Source: Liolophura sinensis | Lineage: Eukaryota; Mollusca; Polyplacophora; Chitonida; Chitonidae | Assembly (NCBI RefSeq): GCF_032854445.1 | Contig: NC_088295.1 | Coordinates: 1,120,501-1,184,500, forward strand | DNA length: 64,000 nucleotides | Direction of reading: 5' to 3' | Program-made: the position numbers and the translations under genes | Shown: piece by piece, positions 1 to 13,800 of the stretch | How positions within the stretch are numbered: position 1 is the first letter of the stretch | How the letters are laid out: each line of letters begins with the position of its first letter | Notes under the pieces: generated by a model | Told to the model about the DNA's origin: nothing | What the model saw: the letters and a program-made list of their open reading frames with translations, nothing else | Databases searched by the model: none

Positions 1-233
1 GTAGATGTACAGTAAAACATCCAAAACCTGTTACATCAGTAGATGTACAGTAAAACATCCAAAACCTGTTCCATCAGTGGATGTACAGTAAAACATCCAA
101 AACCTGTTCCATCAGTAGATGTACAGTAAAACATCCAAAACCTGTTACATCAGTAGATGTACAGTAAAACATCCAAAACCTGTTACATCAGTAGATGTAC
201 AGTAAAACATCCAAAACCTGTTACATCAGTAGA
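1..233. repeat. 38-bp minisatellite, about 6 copies
   Basis: Units of about 38 bp beginning GTAGATGTACAGTAAAACAT, nearly identical, cut by the window edge. It lies in the intron downstream of exon e41. Confidence 0.9.
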
Positions 234-381
234 TTAAAAGTAAAACAGTTTTCAGTTTACTTGTTTTGATCGTATTTCATCTAAGACACTTTGGATTGCA
301 TGGTCAGATTGTCATGCTGCCAAATACCTTTGTGAAGCTTGATCACGTTTACTCTGCAGAGACACAAAGCCGATTTTTTTT

Positions 382-1650
382 TACATGACAATAAACTACA
401 TGTAAGTTAGAATACTACTCACCACTGACAATAAACTACATGTAAGTTAATACTACGCACCACTGACAATAAACTATATGTAAGTTAGAATACTACTCAC
501 CCCTGACAATAAACTACATGTAAGTTAGAATACTACTCACCACTGACAATAAACTATATGTAAGTTAGAATTCTACTCACCACTGACAATAAACGACATG
601 TAAGTTAATACTATGCACCACTGACAATAAACTACATGAAAGTTAGAATACTACTCACCACTGACAATAAACTACATGTAAGTTAATACTACTCACCACT
701 GACAATAAACTATATGTAAGTTAGAATACTACTCACCACTGACAATAAACTACATGTAAGTTAATACTATGCACCACTGACAATAAACTATATGTAAGTT
801 AGAATACTACTCACCACTGACAATAAACTATATGTAAGTTAGAATACTACTCTCCACTGACAATAAACTACATGTAAGTTAGAATACTACTCACCACTGA
901 CAATAAACTACATGTAAGTTAGAATACTACTCACCACTGACAATAAACTATATGTAAGTTAGAATACTACTCACCACTGACAATAAACTACATGTAAGTT
1001 AGAATTCTACTCACCACCGACAATAAACTATATGTAAGTTAGAATACTACTCACCACTGACAATAAACTATATGTAAGTTAGAATACTACTCACCACTGA
1101 CAATAAACTACATGTAAGTTAGAATACTACTCACCATCGACAATAAACTACATGTAAGTTAGAATACTACTCACCACTGACAATAAACTATATGTAAGTT
1201 AGAATACTACTCACCACTGACAATAAACTATATGTAAGTTAGAATACTACTCACCACTGACAATAAACTACATGTAAGTTAGAATACTACTCACCACTGA
1301 CAACAAACTATATGTAAGTTAGAATACTACTCACCACTGACAATAAACTACATGTAAGTTAGAATACTACTCACCACTGACAATAAACTATATGTAAGTT
1401 AATACTACTCACCACTGACAATAAACCATATGTAAGTTAGAATACTATTTACCACTGACAACAAACTACAAGTAAGTTAGAATACTACTCACCACTGACA
1501 ATAAACTACATGTAAGTTAGAATACTACTCACCACTGACAATAAACTACATGTAAGTTAGAATACTACTCACCACTGACAATAAACTACATGTAAGTTAA
1601 TACTACGCACCACTGACAATAAACCATATGTAAGTTAGAATACTACTCAC
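382..1650. repeat. 40-bp minisatellite carrying the e41 donor
   Basis: About 31 units of 38-40 bp. Read on the minus strand, each contains GTGAGTAGTATTCTAACTTA, which is also the first 20 bases of the intron after exon e41. The array begins right at that exon border, so each unit carries a full 5' splice-site sequence. Confidence 0.9.
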
Positions 1651-1869
1651 CAAGTCGCTGATGAATTTATACTCTGTATTGGTGATGTTTACAAGCTGCG
1701 ATCCCAGTGAGAAAATCTCCAGAGAGCAAATCAGAGACTGTACTGTATCCAATGACATGGAGGAATTGGCAGGCATGACAAAAATGAAGTCCAGTTTGGG
1801 CATGGTCAAGTTACAGAAAGTCTCCAGGGTGGAATTCGGGTTGGCCATAAGCCCCATCAGTCGCTGACC
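1651..1869 (-). CDS. ABCA ectodomain exon e41 (type a, cassette 10)
   Basis: 219 bp, phase 0 to 0, residues about 2199-2271. Acceptor CTCTGCAG, donor GTGAGTAG. It has the two type-a cysteines (TFCNLTMP and SLICSLEIF) separated by 28 residues, and several sequons (NST, NLT, NSS, NIT). This is the last exon visible; the next should be a type b exon left of position 1. Confidence 0.88.
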
Positions 1870-4800
1870 CTGCAGAGGTTAAAAGACGCGGTGTTTAATA
1901 AGCCATGCTGACACCATTCCTGCATTCCTGCTGCACATGTATGGAGTCCTCAATATCCATGCGTCAATCAATGGATGGTACCTCACAACCAAATGACAAC
2001 TGTTAAACTGTATACACCTGAGAAATAACAGGTGTGCGTCACTATTTTACCTCACAGAATGGTAGGTCACTAATTTATGTTCCACAAGGATTGGAAGCTG
2101 AATTGGCATTTCACGAGTCTTACAAGACCCAACTATGCATAGTAAGATGCATATTCACTCATGCCTTCTGGCCGTCTAAGTCTCATTCAAATGTATATGA
2201 ACTCTCTGAACTGAAATGGCGATTCTGCTTACTGAGACGTGAGCTTGTCAGTATATTACCTTGACAGGGTCTATCAGGGTCTCAAGAAATACATCCAACA
2301 CATCTGGGGCCATGTTGGATAACTGGACAAGATTACGGAAGAATGGCAACTTCTCATAAGACTTCCACACATCTGGCAGTTTACCCACTGCAAAAACAAA
2401 CATGGTGAGGAACTAATGCCCTTTCTTACAATATATGTCTTCAGCACAAGCAAACCATATGGACATCCACATAAGAATACGTGTACATTTAAGTAACACG
2501 CTCCAATTATATTAATGGCCTCCAGACTTGCCAGTACTAGCCTAATAATAAAGTGTGTATAGCTGCTTACCTTTCTGTCCAGCTCTTGGTACTTGGGTAA
2601 AGTGGAATGGTATAGCTGCTTACCTTTCTGTCAGGCTCTTGGTACTTGGGTAAAGTGGAACGGTATAGCTGCTTACCTTTCTGTCAGGCTCTTGGTACTT
2701 GGGTAAAGTGGAACAGTATAGCTGCTTACCTTTCTGTCAGGCTCTTGGTACTTGGGTAAAGTGGAACGGTATAGCTGCTTACCTTTCTGTCAGGCTCTTG
2801 GTACTTGGGTAAAGTGAAACAGTATAGCTGCTTACCTTTCTGTCAGGCTCTTGGTACTTGGGTAAAGTGGAACGGTATAGCTGCTTACCTTTCTGTCAAG
2901 CTCTTGGTACTTGGGTAAAGTGGAACGGTATAGCTGCTTACCTTTCTGTCAGGCTCTTGGTACTTGGGTAAAGTGGAACGGTATAGCTGCTTACCTTTCT
3001 GTCAGGCTCTTGGTACTTGGGTAAAGTGGAACAGTATACCTGCTAATCCTCCAGCCAAACTGACTGTGCTTGACACAGGTACATGTGGTGGGGTAGGGGG
3101 GGGGACATGGTATAGCTGTTTATCTTCCAGCCCAGATGACTGTGCTTGACACAGGTACATGTATAGTGAAATGGTATAACTGTTTATCCTCCAGCCCAGA
3201 TGACTGTGCTTGACACAGGTACATGTATAGTGAAATGGTATAACTGCTGACTGTTGATGCGGGTAAAGTGGAATGGCACAGTTGCTTACCTTCAAGCATC
3301 TTGATGAAATCAGAGAGGAAGTTGATCAGACCCTCTAGTCCACGTAATGTGCTTGGGCTCACGTCTCTACCAATAGGACTGGTTAGTATTGACTGCAGTG
3401 TTGGGCGAAGAGACAAAGCCATGTCTAACAAACTGAAACAAAACCACGCAACCATCAAGTGAAATCAACACAACATAAAACCCACATCCCAAAAATCATG
3501 AAGCAATTCCTTGCAGTGGAATTAACAACTGTATTAATGTGATTTCCATCAACAAACATTAATCAATGGTAAAATATTCTCTGTTATGATATAAATATTC
3601 TCTAGTATGATGTTAATATTCTCTAGTATGATATAAATCCAAGGAAAATAAATCTTAAAAAAACGGCTGTGCCAACACCAAACCAGCAATTACCACATTT
3701 TTGTCATCTCCAAACAACACACATAAATTGTCCACTGAAGATCTCTGCACATAATTTGCCCTTACAAGTCTTGATGAATTCTCAGGAATGTGTACAAACT
3801 CCACATGTACTCATCATGCTATCAGTACTCATCTACCATTTGTATATTATCATTGAAAAAATAAATAAAAATAAATATAAGTAGCCCCTTTTATTAAAGA
3901 CACAAATGATTACTGCAATGGCTTATAATAACTGTGAAACTTCAACATCTGAGAAGTCTTACTTTTGTAAATTGTTATAATGATAGGGTGCAGCCATTTT
4001 GACAAACCACTTGTCCCATACAGCACCGTTGAGGAGAGGGAAGGCATTGAACGTGATTGGGTGCTGAACCAAACTCTGGACAGCACCCACCACCTTGACC
4101 AGTTTGCTAATCACATCTGACACTGTCACGTCATAGGTCAGCCTCCCCGAGAACACATGGTACGTAGTGTTGTCAATCTAAAACCACAAGAGAACATACA
4201 AGGCTTGTCACACCTGGTGAAACAGCAGGAACAGAAATCAATTCATGAGACTTCATGAGGCTATGTTGGGTTTGTCTCCTGGAACGCCAGGAACCCTCAT
4301 GAGCTTCTTCTGGGATGAATGTGGGGGCCCAGAAATTCAGGATAATAATGAGGGGTACACATCTGTACTACTGAGCAGAAATTCAGGATAATAACAAGCG
4401 GTACACATCTGTACTACTGAGCAGAAATTCAGGATAATAACAAGCGGTACACATCTGTACGACTGAGCAGAAGACTTTTGAAGGCAACTTTAGGTTTTAA
4501 CCTTTAAAGTGGGTCAAGTTACGTTCAGGAAAATTTACTGGCGTCCATGTATGGACAAAAATCAGTCAAGTAGTTTTAAAAGTATTTTGTTGACCATCCT
4601 TAACAAGGTAAGTACTTCATTAGTTGGTCAAAGGAAAAATACAAACAGCAATATGTAACTAGTCATCAATAAAGCCATAATGCATCATTGTGCTCAGTGA
4701 TGTCAAAATGAGATGATTGGTCCAGGAAATACTGTATTGACAGAAATGTTAGAGTCAGCACTATATCATATAACAGCTTATACACCATGTTCTCATTTTC

Positions 4801-7800
4801 TCTCATGACAAAAGCAGGAATAGATCATTTGCGACTAAAATTGTATATGCACATACAAGTGTAATTCATGGAACAACAGAATGACTATGGTATAACGGAT
4901 GAAAGATAGAATGGCCATGGCCAATGGATGAATGATAGAATGACTAGGGTGTAACGGATGGAACAATAGCATGGTTTTGGCATAAAGGATGGAATGACAG
5001 AATGACTATGGCTAAATGGATGGAGAGATAGAATGACTATGGCCCAACGACTTTAACAACAGAACGACTATGGCTTAACGAATGAAATGATAGAATGACT
5101 GGCTCAACGACTGTAACACAATGACTATGGCTTAACAAATGAAATGATAGAATGACTATCGTTTAACAGATGGAACAACTCAATGACTATGGCTAAGTGG
5201 ATGGAACAACTGAATGACTATGGCCTAACAGAGGGAACAACTGAACGACTATGGCTTAACAGATAGAACAACTGAATGACTATGGCTTAACAGATAGAAC
5301 ATTGAATGACTATGGTTTAACAGATGGAACAACAGAATGACTATGGCTAAAGGACGAAACAACTGAATGACTATGGGTTAACAGATGGAACAACTGAATG
5401 ACTATGGCTTAACAGATGGAACAACTGAATGACTATGGCTTAACGGATGGAACAACTGAATGATTATGGTTTAACAGATGGAACAACTGAATGGCTATGG
5501 CTAAATGGATGGAACAACTGAATGACTATGGCTAAATGGATGGAACAACTGAATGACTATGGCTTAACAGATGGAACAACTGAATGACTATGGCTAAATG
5601 GATGGAACAACTGAATGGCTATGGCTTAACAGATGGAACAACTGAATGACTATGGCTTAACAGATGGAACAACTGAATGATTATGGCTTAACAGATGGAA
5701 CAACTGAATGATTATGGCTTAACAGATGGAACAACTGAATGACTATGGCTAAATGGATGGAATAACTGAATGGCTATGGCTTAACAGATGGAACAACTGA
5801 ATGATTATGGCTTAACAGATGGGATGACAGAATGACTGTGGCATAGCAGATGGGACGACAGAATGACTGTGGCATAGCAGATGGAAGACTAAAATTCATG
5901 TGCACATACTGATAGAAGTCTAAAAGTGCACGCTCAAAATTCCTAAAACTAAATTCCTACTAAAACTGCCTTCGTGGTGAATGCTAACTAACATTTGTAA
6001 AATTACACGTACACATTGCATGGGGATTTCCAGGAAAGACCAATGACTATCACAACGAGTACCTCAGTAGAAAATATTTATTTCATACCAAAATTGTTTC
6101 TGAAATGGCTGTATAATTTGGAAGATGTGTGCCAAGAAACTGCATCACTTCTACTCCTAGTACTGTGTAGTTGACACGACACAGTGCCTGTTTGAAGGTG
6201 TCAGGGCTGTAGTTATCTGTGTTGGGCAAACCAGGAAAGACTGTGTCAAGGTTAAAGTCTACAGAACAGAACTCTTCAAACGTCTTCACTGTAGCATAGG
6301 CCTCAGTCACCAGCTATTGAGAAGAAACAAAAAAAACAAGGAAAATCAAATACATTATCTTTTAAACAGAAAATAAAAAAATGTCAACATACACATTTGT
6401 TCAGGAAAACCCTGTTCTCTAGAACACTACTTAAAGATTCAAGTTTAAGAAAAAAAAGAAACCTGAGTGTCCAGAGGGAACCTGACTGTCCAGAGGAAAC
6501 CTGAATGTTCAGAGGGAACCTGAGTGTCCAGAGGGAACCTGACTGTCCAGAGGGAACCCGAATGTCCAGAGGAAACCTGAATGTCCAGAGGGAACCTGAG
6601 TGTCCAGAGGGAACCTGACTGTCCAGAGGGAACCTGAGTGTCCAGAGGGAACCTGACTGTCCAGAGGGAACCCGAATGTCCAGAGGAAACCACAGGTCAA
6701 GAGGAAACCTTTCCCGAGTACAGTGTACATGACAAACCTCCCGACCAGAAAATTGCAGATCAAAGGGAGCATGCAGGCATCTTTCACACCATGTATGGCT
6801 GAACAAGTAATACGGTCATTAGTTTTATTATTTGCTCATTTACATGTACAGTAAACTTTTATGGTGATGGCTGGAGTGCACAACCTAGCACCCATACAAA
6901 ACCTAGTGCCCAGACACAAACTAGCACCAAACAAATAAGGGTCCATGCCCAAACTTGCGCACATACACAAACTAGTGCACATACACAAACTAGTGCACAT
7001 ACACAAACTAGTGCACATACACAAACTAGCCCACATACAAATGCTAGCACCCATACCCAAACTAGCACCCATACATAAACAAGCACCCATACAAACCCTA
7101 GTGCCCATACACAAACTAGCACCAAACAAATTAGGGTCCATGCCCAAACTAGCACACATACAAATGCTAGCACCCATACCCAAACTAGCACCCATACATA
7201 AACAAGCACCCATACAAACCCTAGTGCCCATACACAAACTAGCACCAAACAAATTAGGGTCCATGCCCAAACTAGCACACATACAAATGCTAGCACCCAT
7301 ACCCAAACTAGCACCCATACACAAACAAGCACCCATACAAACCCTAGTGCCCATACACAAACTAGCACCAAACAAATAAGGGTCCATGCCCAAAAAGCGC
7401 ACATACACAAGCTAGTGAACATACACAAACTAGCAGCAAACAAATTAGGGTCCATGCCCAAACTAGCACACATACTCTCACAGCGTTGCCAGCGCTTGGA
7501 TCCAGCAGTGACATCAGGAGGTAGGGTACTTGATCCAGCAGTCGATAAAACTTGTGCACTTCTGGGAACTCTGACCACTTTGTCATCAGCTCTGCCGTAG
7601 TGTTAGCTATCAAACACAGGTAAATTGTACATTAAGTATTCACAGCTCTATCGTAGTGTTAGCTATCAAACACAGGTAAACTGTACATTAAGTATTCACA
7701 GCTCTACCGTAGCGTTGGCTATCAAACACAGGTAAACTGTACATTAAGTATTCACAGCTCTGCCATAGTGTTATCTATCAAACACAGGTAAACTGTACAT

Positions 7801-10800
7801 TAAGTATTCACAGCTCTATCGTAGTGTTAGCTATCAAACACAGGTAAACTGTACATTAAGTATTCACAGCTCTATCGTAGTGTTAGCTATCAAACACAGG
7901 TAAACTGTACATTAAGTATTCACAGCTCTATCGTAGTGTTAGCTATCAAACGCAGGTAAACTGTACATTAAGTATTCGCAGCTCTGCTGTAGTGTTAGCT
8001 ATCAAACAATGGTAAACTGTACATTAAGTATTCACAGCTCTGCCGTAGTGTTATCTATCAAACACAGGTAAACTGTACATTAAGTATTCACAGCTCTGCC
8101 GTAGTGTTAGCTATCAAACACAGGTAAACTGTACATTAAGTATTCACAGCTCTGCCGTAGTGTTAGCTATCAAACACAGGTAAACTGTACATTAAGTATT
8201 CACAGCTCTGCCGTAGTGTTATCTATCAAACACAGGTAAATTGTACATTAAGTATTCACAGCTCTGCCGTAGTGTTAGCTATCAAACACAGGTAAATTGT
8301 ACATTAAGTATTCACAACTCTGCCATAGTGTTAGCTATCAAACACAGGTAAACTGAACATTAAGTATTCACAACTCTGCCATAGTGTTAGCTATCAAACA
8401 CAGGTAAACTGTACATTAAGTATTTACAGCTCTGCCATAGTGTTAGCTATCAAACACAGGTAAACTGTACATTAAGTATTCACAGCTCTGCCGTAGTGTT
8501 AGCTATCAAACACAGGTAAACTGAACATTAAGTATTCACAGCTCTGCCGTAGTGTTAGCTATCAAACACAGGTAAACTGTACATTAAGTATTCACAGCTC
8601 TGCCGTAGTGTTAGCTATCAAACAATGGTAAACTGTACATTAAGTATTCACAGCTCTGCCGTAGTGTTAGCTATCAAACACAGGTAAACTGTACATTAAG
8701 TATTCAGAGCTCTGCCGTAGTGTTAACTATCAAACACAGGTAAACTGTACATTAAGTATTCACAGCTCTGCCGTAGTGTTAGCTATCAAACACAGGTAAA
8801 CTGTACATTAAGTATTCACAGATCTGTCACTTACCGTCCATCACTTCTAGCACCCTCAAAGTGGATGCCAGATACATATCAATGGAGGCCATAACAGCTG
8901 TGAATTCAGTGCTCTGGTACAGAGGACTAAACTGTTTCTCCAGAACTGGGAGCAAACTTGTGACAACCTCTTCCAATCTATAACAAAATACCATAATCAT
9001 AACACAAACTTGTGACAACCTCTTCCAACCTGTAACAAAATACCATAATCATACCACAACCTTGTGACAAACTCCTCCGATGTATAACAAGGCATTCAGA
9101 GAACACCAGTAGCTCACCTGATTAAGCCCTTTGTAAAACAGCATAATGTTCAAGTCCTGTAATATGTTCTAAGACTGACCTCTAAAATTAAGTAGAACGA
9201 CATCGTCATGCACGTCATTACATATTATTCCCAGATATTATCGATGTGAAATACAGAACTTTGAGCACATCATCATGATAATGAAATATGTCTTCAGCTT
9301 GCCTAGTATTATTACGCTATGATAATGAAATGTCTTCAGCTTGCCTAGTATTACTACGCTATGATAATGAAATGTCTTCAGCTTGCCTAGTATTATTACG
9401 CTATGATAATGAAATATGTCTTCAGCTTGCCTAGTATTATTACGCTATGATAATGAAATATGTCTTCAGCTTGCCTAGTATTATTACGCTATGATAATGA
9501 AATATGTCTTCAGCTTGCCTAGTATTATTACGCTATGATAATGAAATATGTCTTCAGCTTGCCTAGTATTATTACGCTATGATAATGAAATATGTCTTCA
9601 GCTTGCCTAGTATTATTACGCTATGATAATGAAATATGTCTTCAGCTTGCCTAGTATTATTACACTATGATAATGAAATGTCTTCAGCTTGCCTAGTATT
9701 ATTACGCTATGATAAGGAAATGTCTTCAACTTGCCTAGTATTATTACGCTATGATAATGAAATATGTCTTCAGCTTGCCTAGTATTATTACGCTATGATA
9801 ATGAAATGTCTTCAGCTTGCCTAGTATTATTACGCTATGATAATGAAATGTCTTCAACTTGCCTTGTATTATTACGCTATGATAATGAAATATGTCTTCA
9901 GCTTGCCTAGTATTATTACGCTATGATAATGAAATGTCTTCAGCTTGCCTAGTATTATTACGCTATGATAATGAAATATGTCTTCAGCTTGCCTAGTATT
10001 ATTACGCTATGAACCTGAATATATCCATGCAAATGATAATAATAATCAGACTGCTGTTATTATTAAGCATGAAGAGATTTAGATTTATTTATTTATTTAC
10101 TTGATTGGTGTTTTATGCCGTACAAGAATATTTCACTTATAGGACAGCGGCCAACATTATGGCGGGAGGAAACAGGGCAGCCCCCGGGGGAAACCCACAG
10201 CCATCCGCCAGTTGCTGGCAGACTTTCCCACATATGGCTGGAGAGGAAGCTACATGAGCCGGACTTGACCTCACAGCGACCGCATTGGTGAAAGACTCCT
10301 GGGTAATTACGCTGCGTTAGCAAACTAACCAACTGAGCCATGAAGGCACAAGATGTTTAGATAATATAAAAGTTACATGATATAAAAGGTAGATGTTACA
10401 AAAGACAGATGATATAAAAGTTAGATGATGTAAAAGTTATATGATACAAAAGATATACACAAAGTTCTTTGGAAATTGGTGCAGTACTTTAGCAGCAGTT
10501 GTATGGACAAACTGTGTGCATGTATTTGTACAGGAAAATCCAGTGTTTATCTCGTCTTGGCTAGCACTATGACTGGCACTATGTACCTGAACTGGAGTAA
10601 TTATGAAAATAATTACCCAATTGTAATTAGACTTCAATAGGCATGCATAAGTTTAGATCAGAGAGAAGATGTATGGTAGATGTTCCTGGAAATAGGTTCA
10701 GTACTTCAGCAAGAGTGACATGAAGAAAATCTGAATACAAGGACAAGTACCATTATAAGTCCTGAATGGGGGGAATTACCTGATTGCCGTGATACTTCAG

Positions 10801-13800
10801 CATGCACAAGTTTAGATCAGAGAGAAGATGTATGGCAAGGTTCATCAAAATGAGCTCAGAGGTTTGAGAGGATGGACAAAATCGTGTCTACAGATAGACA
10901 GGCTGGGTTATTCCAGTATAATCCCTCAAAAAAGTGTGGGGTGGGATGGCGGGGGTTAAATATTTCAAAAAAATATCACATTACTGGGTTAAAAAAAAGC
11001 CTAACCATACACCAACACTTTTCGCCCCTCTCACAATACCTCTGCTTACTTCGTACAGTCGAGCTAACAAAATGAGGAACAACACAAACTCGTGATAACC
11101 TCTTTCAATCTGTAACAGAGTCACATTCACAACACAAACTTGTCATAACCTGTTCTAAATGAAGCTGAGATTAGGAGGGCATCCGTCAACCAAACTTCCA
11201 TCCCCCACCCAATCACCTCCTTTAACAAAGGAAATGCTGTCTCACCCGAGAGCCTCCATACGTCTGGAGATGTTGATGAATTCCTCACTGAACTCTGTCC
11301 ACAACTTGTTCCAGCGGGAGGCATTGTCCCACTCCCTGCCTAAGCCCAACTCCACCTGGGGTGGACTTCTGCTCAGGTTTGTCAGTATCTCCACAAACAG
11401 CTCGTAATTCTTAGACATGGCCTTGTACGACATGTTTATCTCGTCTTGGCTAGCAACTCTTGTCAGCTGTTGAGGAAAAGGTAAAATGTCATTTGTTTTC
11501 AGTATGATACAAACAAAAAATATAGCATACATATAATATATTTTAGTAACGATACATTCTAACACATTATCATAATTCAGGTAAAATTCTAGGTGTCTGA
11601 TTGCTTTACCTGCCTTGCATAAGCCATCGCACTTGCCAAAGAGAAAAAATATACAACCTCACACATATATAATATGTTTTCAGAATACTTTCGGAGTCGT
11701 GAACCTACCGCTTGCACCATCTGACTGAGCCCGTAGACACCGTCCTGAAGTTCTGATATGAGCCGCGTGCTGTTGATGTAAGTCAGGTTACATATCACTC
11801 GCTGGATGTCCACCTGTAAGGTAATGGCCGCAGGGAACAGGTTCCTGAACACTCCTTGGTCAGAGCACACCTGAGCTAACTTTTGGGGGTCCGAGAACTT
11901 TGATGACTGCAGCAAAGTATTTTAAAAGTATTTAGAAACATGAAGGTGATGAGAGACACATTGCAGCACAGACTATATAATTATATATTCATAAAGCAGC
12001 TAATGATTAATAATATCAACTAACTAAATTAGTCGAGGCCTCTGTGGCTCAGTTGGTTAGCATGCCAACGCATCGTAATGACCCAGGAGCCTCTCATCAA
12101 CGTAGTCGTTCTGAGTTCAAGTCCAGCTCATGTTGGCTTTCTCTCCGGCCATATGTGGGAAGGTCTGCCAACAACCTGCGGATGGTCAAGGGTTTTCCCA
12201 GGGTTCAGCCCATTTCCCTCCAACCATAACGTTGGCCACCGTTGTACAAAGGAAATATTCTTGAAGACAGCGTAAAATAAGTAAATAACTAACTAAATTA
12301 GCAGATTAATACATTCTTAAATCCAAAGGATATCAATATAGTAGTGCATAATTTTTGTTGTCTTTAACTCTGACAACTCCTCAATGTTTGGCTCTTGTTA
12401 AGATGCTTGACATTAACTTCATCATATGCTGATAATTCACATCAAGGGTTACTATGACTGTATCTTGTGTCAGGGATACTCTATGAGAATTACATGTTGG
12501 ACAGAAATGTACACCTACTTTTGTAGGGTCTGCCATAATATCCAAGAATGTATCAAACAATAGTTTGATGATCTCTGGTGAAGCTTTCAGAGCTGTAGCA
12601 ATCTTTTCGAGTTCTTCCGATCGGAAGAAATCCAATAAATTCACTTTCCCTAGAAGGAGAAGCATGTGAAAATGATTAAAGAATGTAGAAAACAGAGAGT
12701 CGCACGCACTCTTTAATACTTTAACAGCAACACTTTTTCCTTCTGATGCAAATGACTTTAATAATGACACATTATTTTCTTCCAGGTGATGATTTTTCTT
12801 ACACTCACAAGTTATTCCATAAACTTTCACTTTCACAATTGACTGATAAAGTAGACAACCCGCATATCTGTTTGTACAGGTTTACGTTACCCTCAAGTCG
12901 TGGGAGGTTTTTGTTGGCCAGTTTGATGACTTCATTCAGAACATATGTCTGTATCTTCTGGACTTTCCACACGTATCCGAAGAAGCGGTCAGTGCGACTG
13001 ATGTTGTCCAGGATTGGGGTCAACTGGTCAAGACCCTCCAACATTCTACCGTGAGGAAAAGAGGTCCCAGAGTTACAAATATCTCATACAGCTTAATCTA
13101 ACTTACTGAATCTCTGAGAAACCACAATACCCCTTTGGCCTGTGGTACAAAGGGTGTCCACTATTTCTGAGCATGCCCATTATGGTGGCCTGTGGTACAA
13201 AGGGTGTCCACTATTTCTGAGCATGCCCATTATGGTGGCCTGTGGTACAAAGGGTGTCCACTATTTCTGAGCATGCCCATTATGGTGGCCTGTGGTACAA
13301 AGGATGTACACAGACAAGCAATGCTAGGTGCCTGATGAATTGTGGCAAGACCACTCATACTCAGGTGAGAATTAGACAGAAAGAAAACAAGGACAAGCAA
13401 TGCTAGGTGCCTGATGAATTGTGGCAAGACAATTCATACGCTGGTGAGAATTAGACAGAAACGAAACAAGGACAAGCAATGCTAGGAGCCTGGTCAAACG
13501 GCTTTCTACATTATTCTCTGTGCTACTCAACAAAAAATTTTAGGTCTTGCTCAACTAATAAATACATATTGTAAACAAAAAAGTAACTGATCATTAAGGC
13601 AGATGATAATCTAAATGATTTTCTCTGTCTTCCCCAGCATTTCTCACCTGAGAGTAGTTCCTGGGTCTGCTAGCTGCTGACCTAACCTCCCAAATGTCGT
13701 CTCCCATAAAGTTTTGTTCAGCCAGGTGAAGACCATCTGTAAATGGAGTGGAGGTTTCTCCAGCACCCGTAGGTATAGGCGCAACAGTTTGCCTGAGCCT

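Noticed and set aside
328-353. Possible 26-bp micro-exon (acceptor CTCTGCAG, donor GTATTT, phase 0 to 2)
   Set aside because: Phase would fit the type b slot after e41, but type b exons here are 185-245 bp, and a one-in-three phase match is easily chance.
6836-7613. 190- to 239-codon minus frames and a plus frame of IHKLAPI repeats
   Set aside because: Minisatellite translation. Only the right end (exon e36) is real.
9285-10010. CRISPR-like appearance of regularly spaced repeats
   Set aside because: Whole units are repeated with no unique spacers, and the context is a eukaryotic intron; the same holds for all arrays here.
12033-12130. A tRNA gene
   Set aside because: A and B boxes are present but no cloverleaf with a plausible anticodon stem; the tail and TSD show a SINE.
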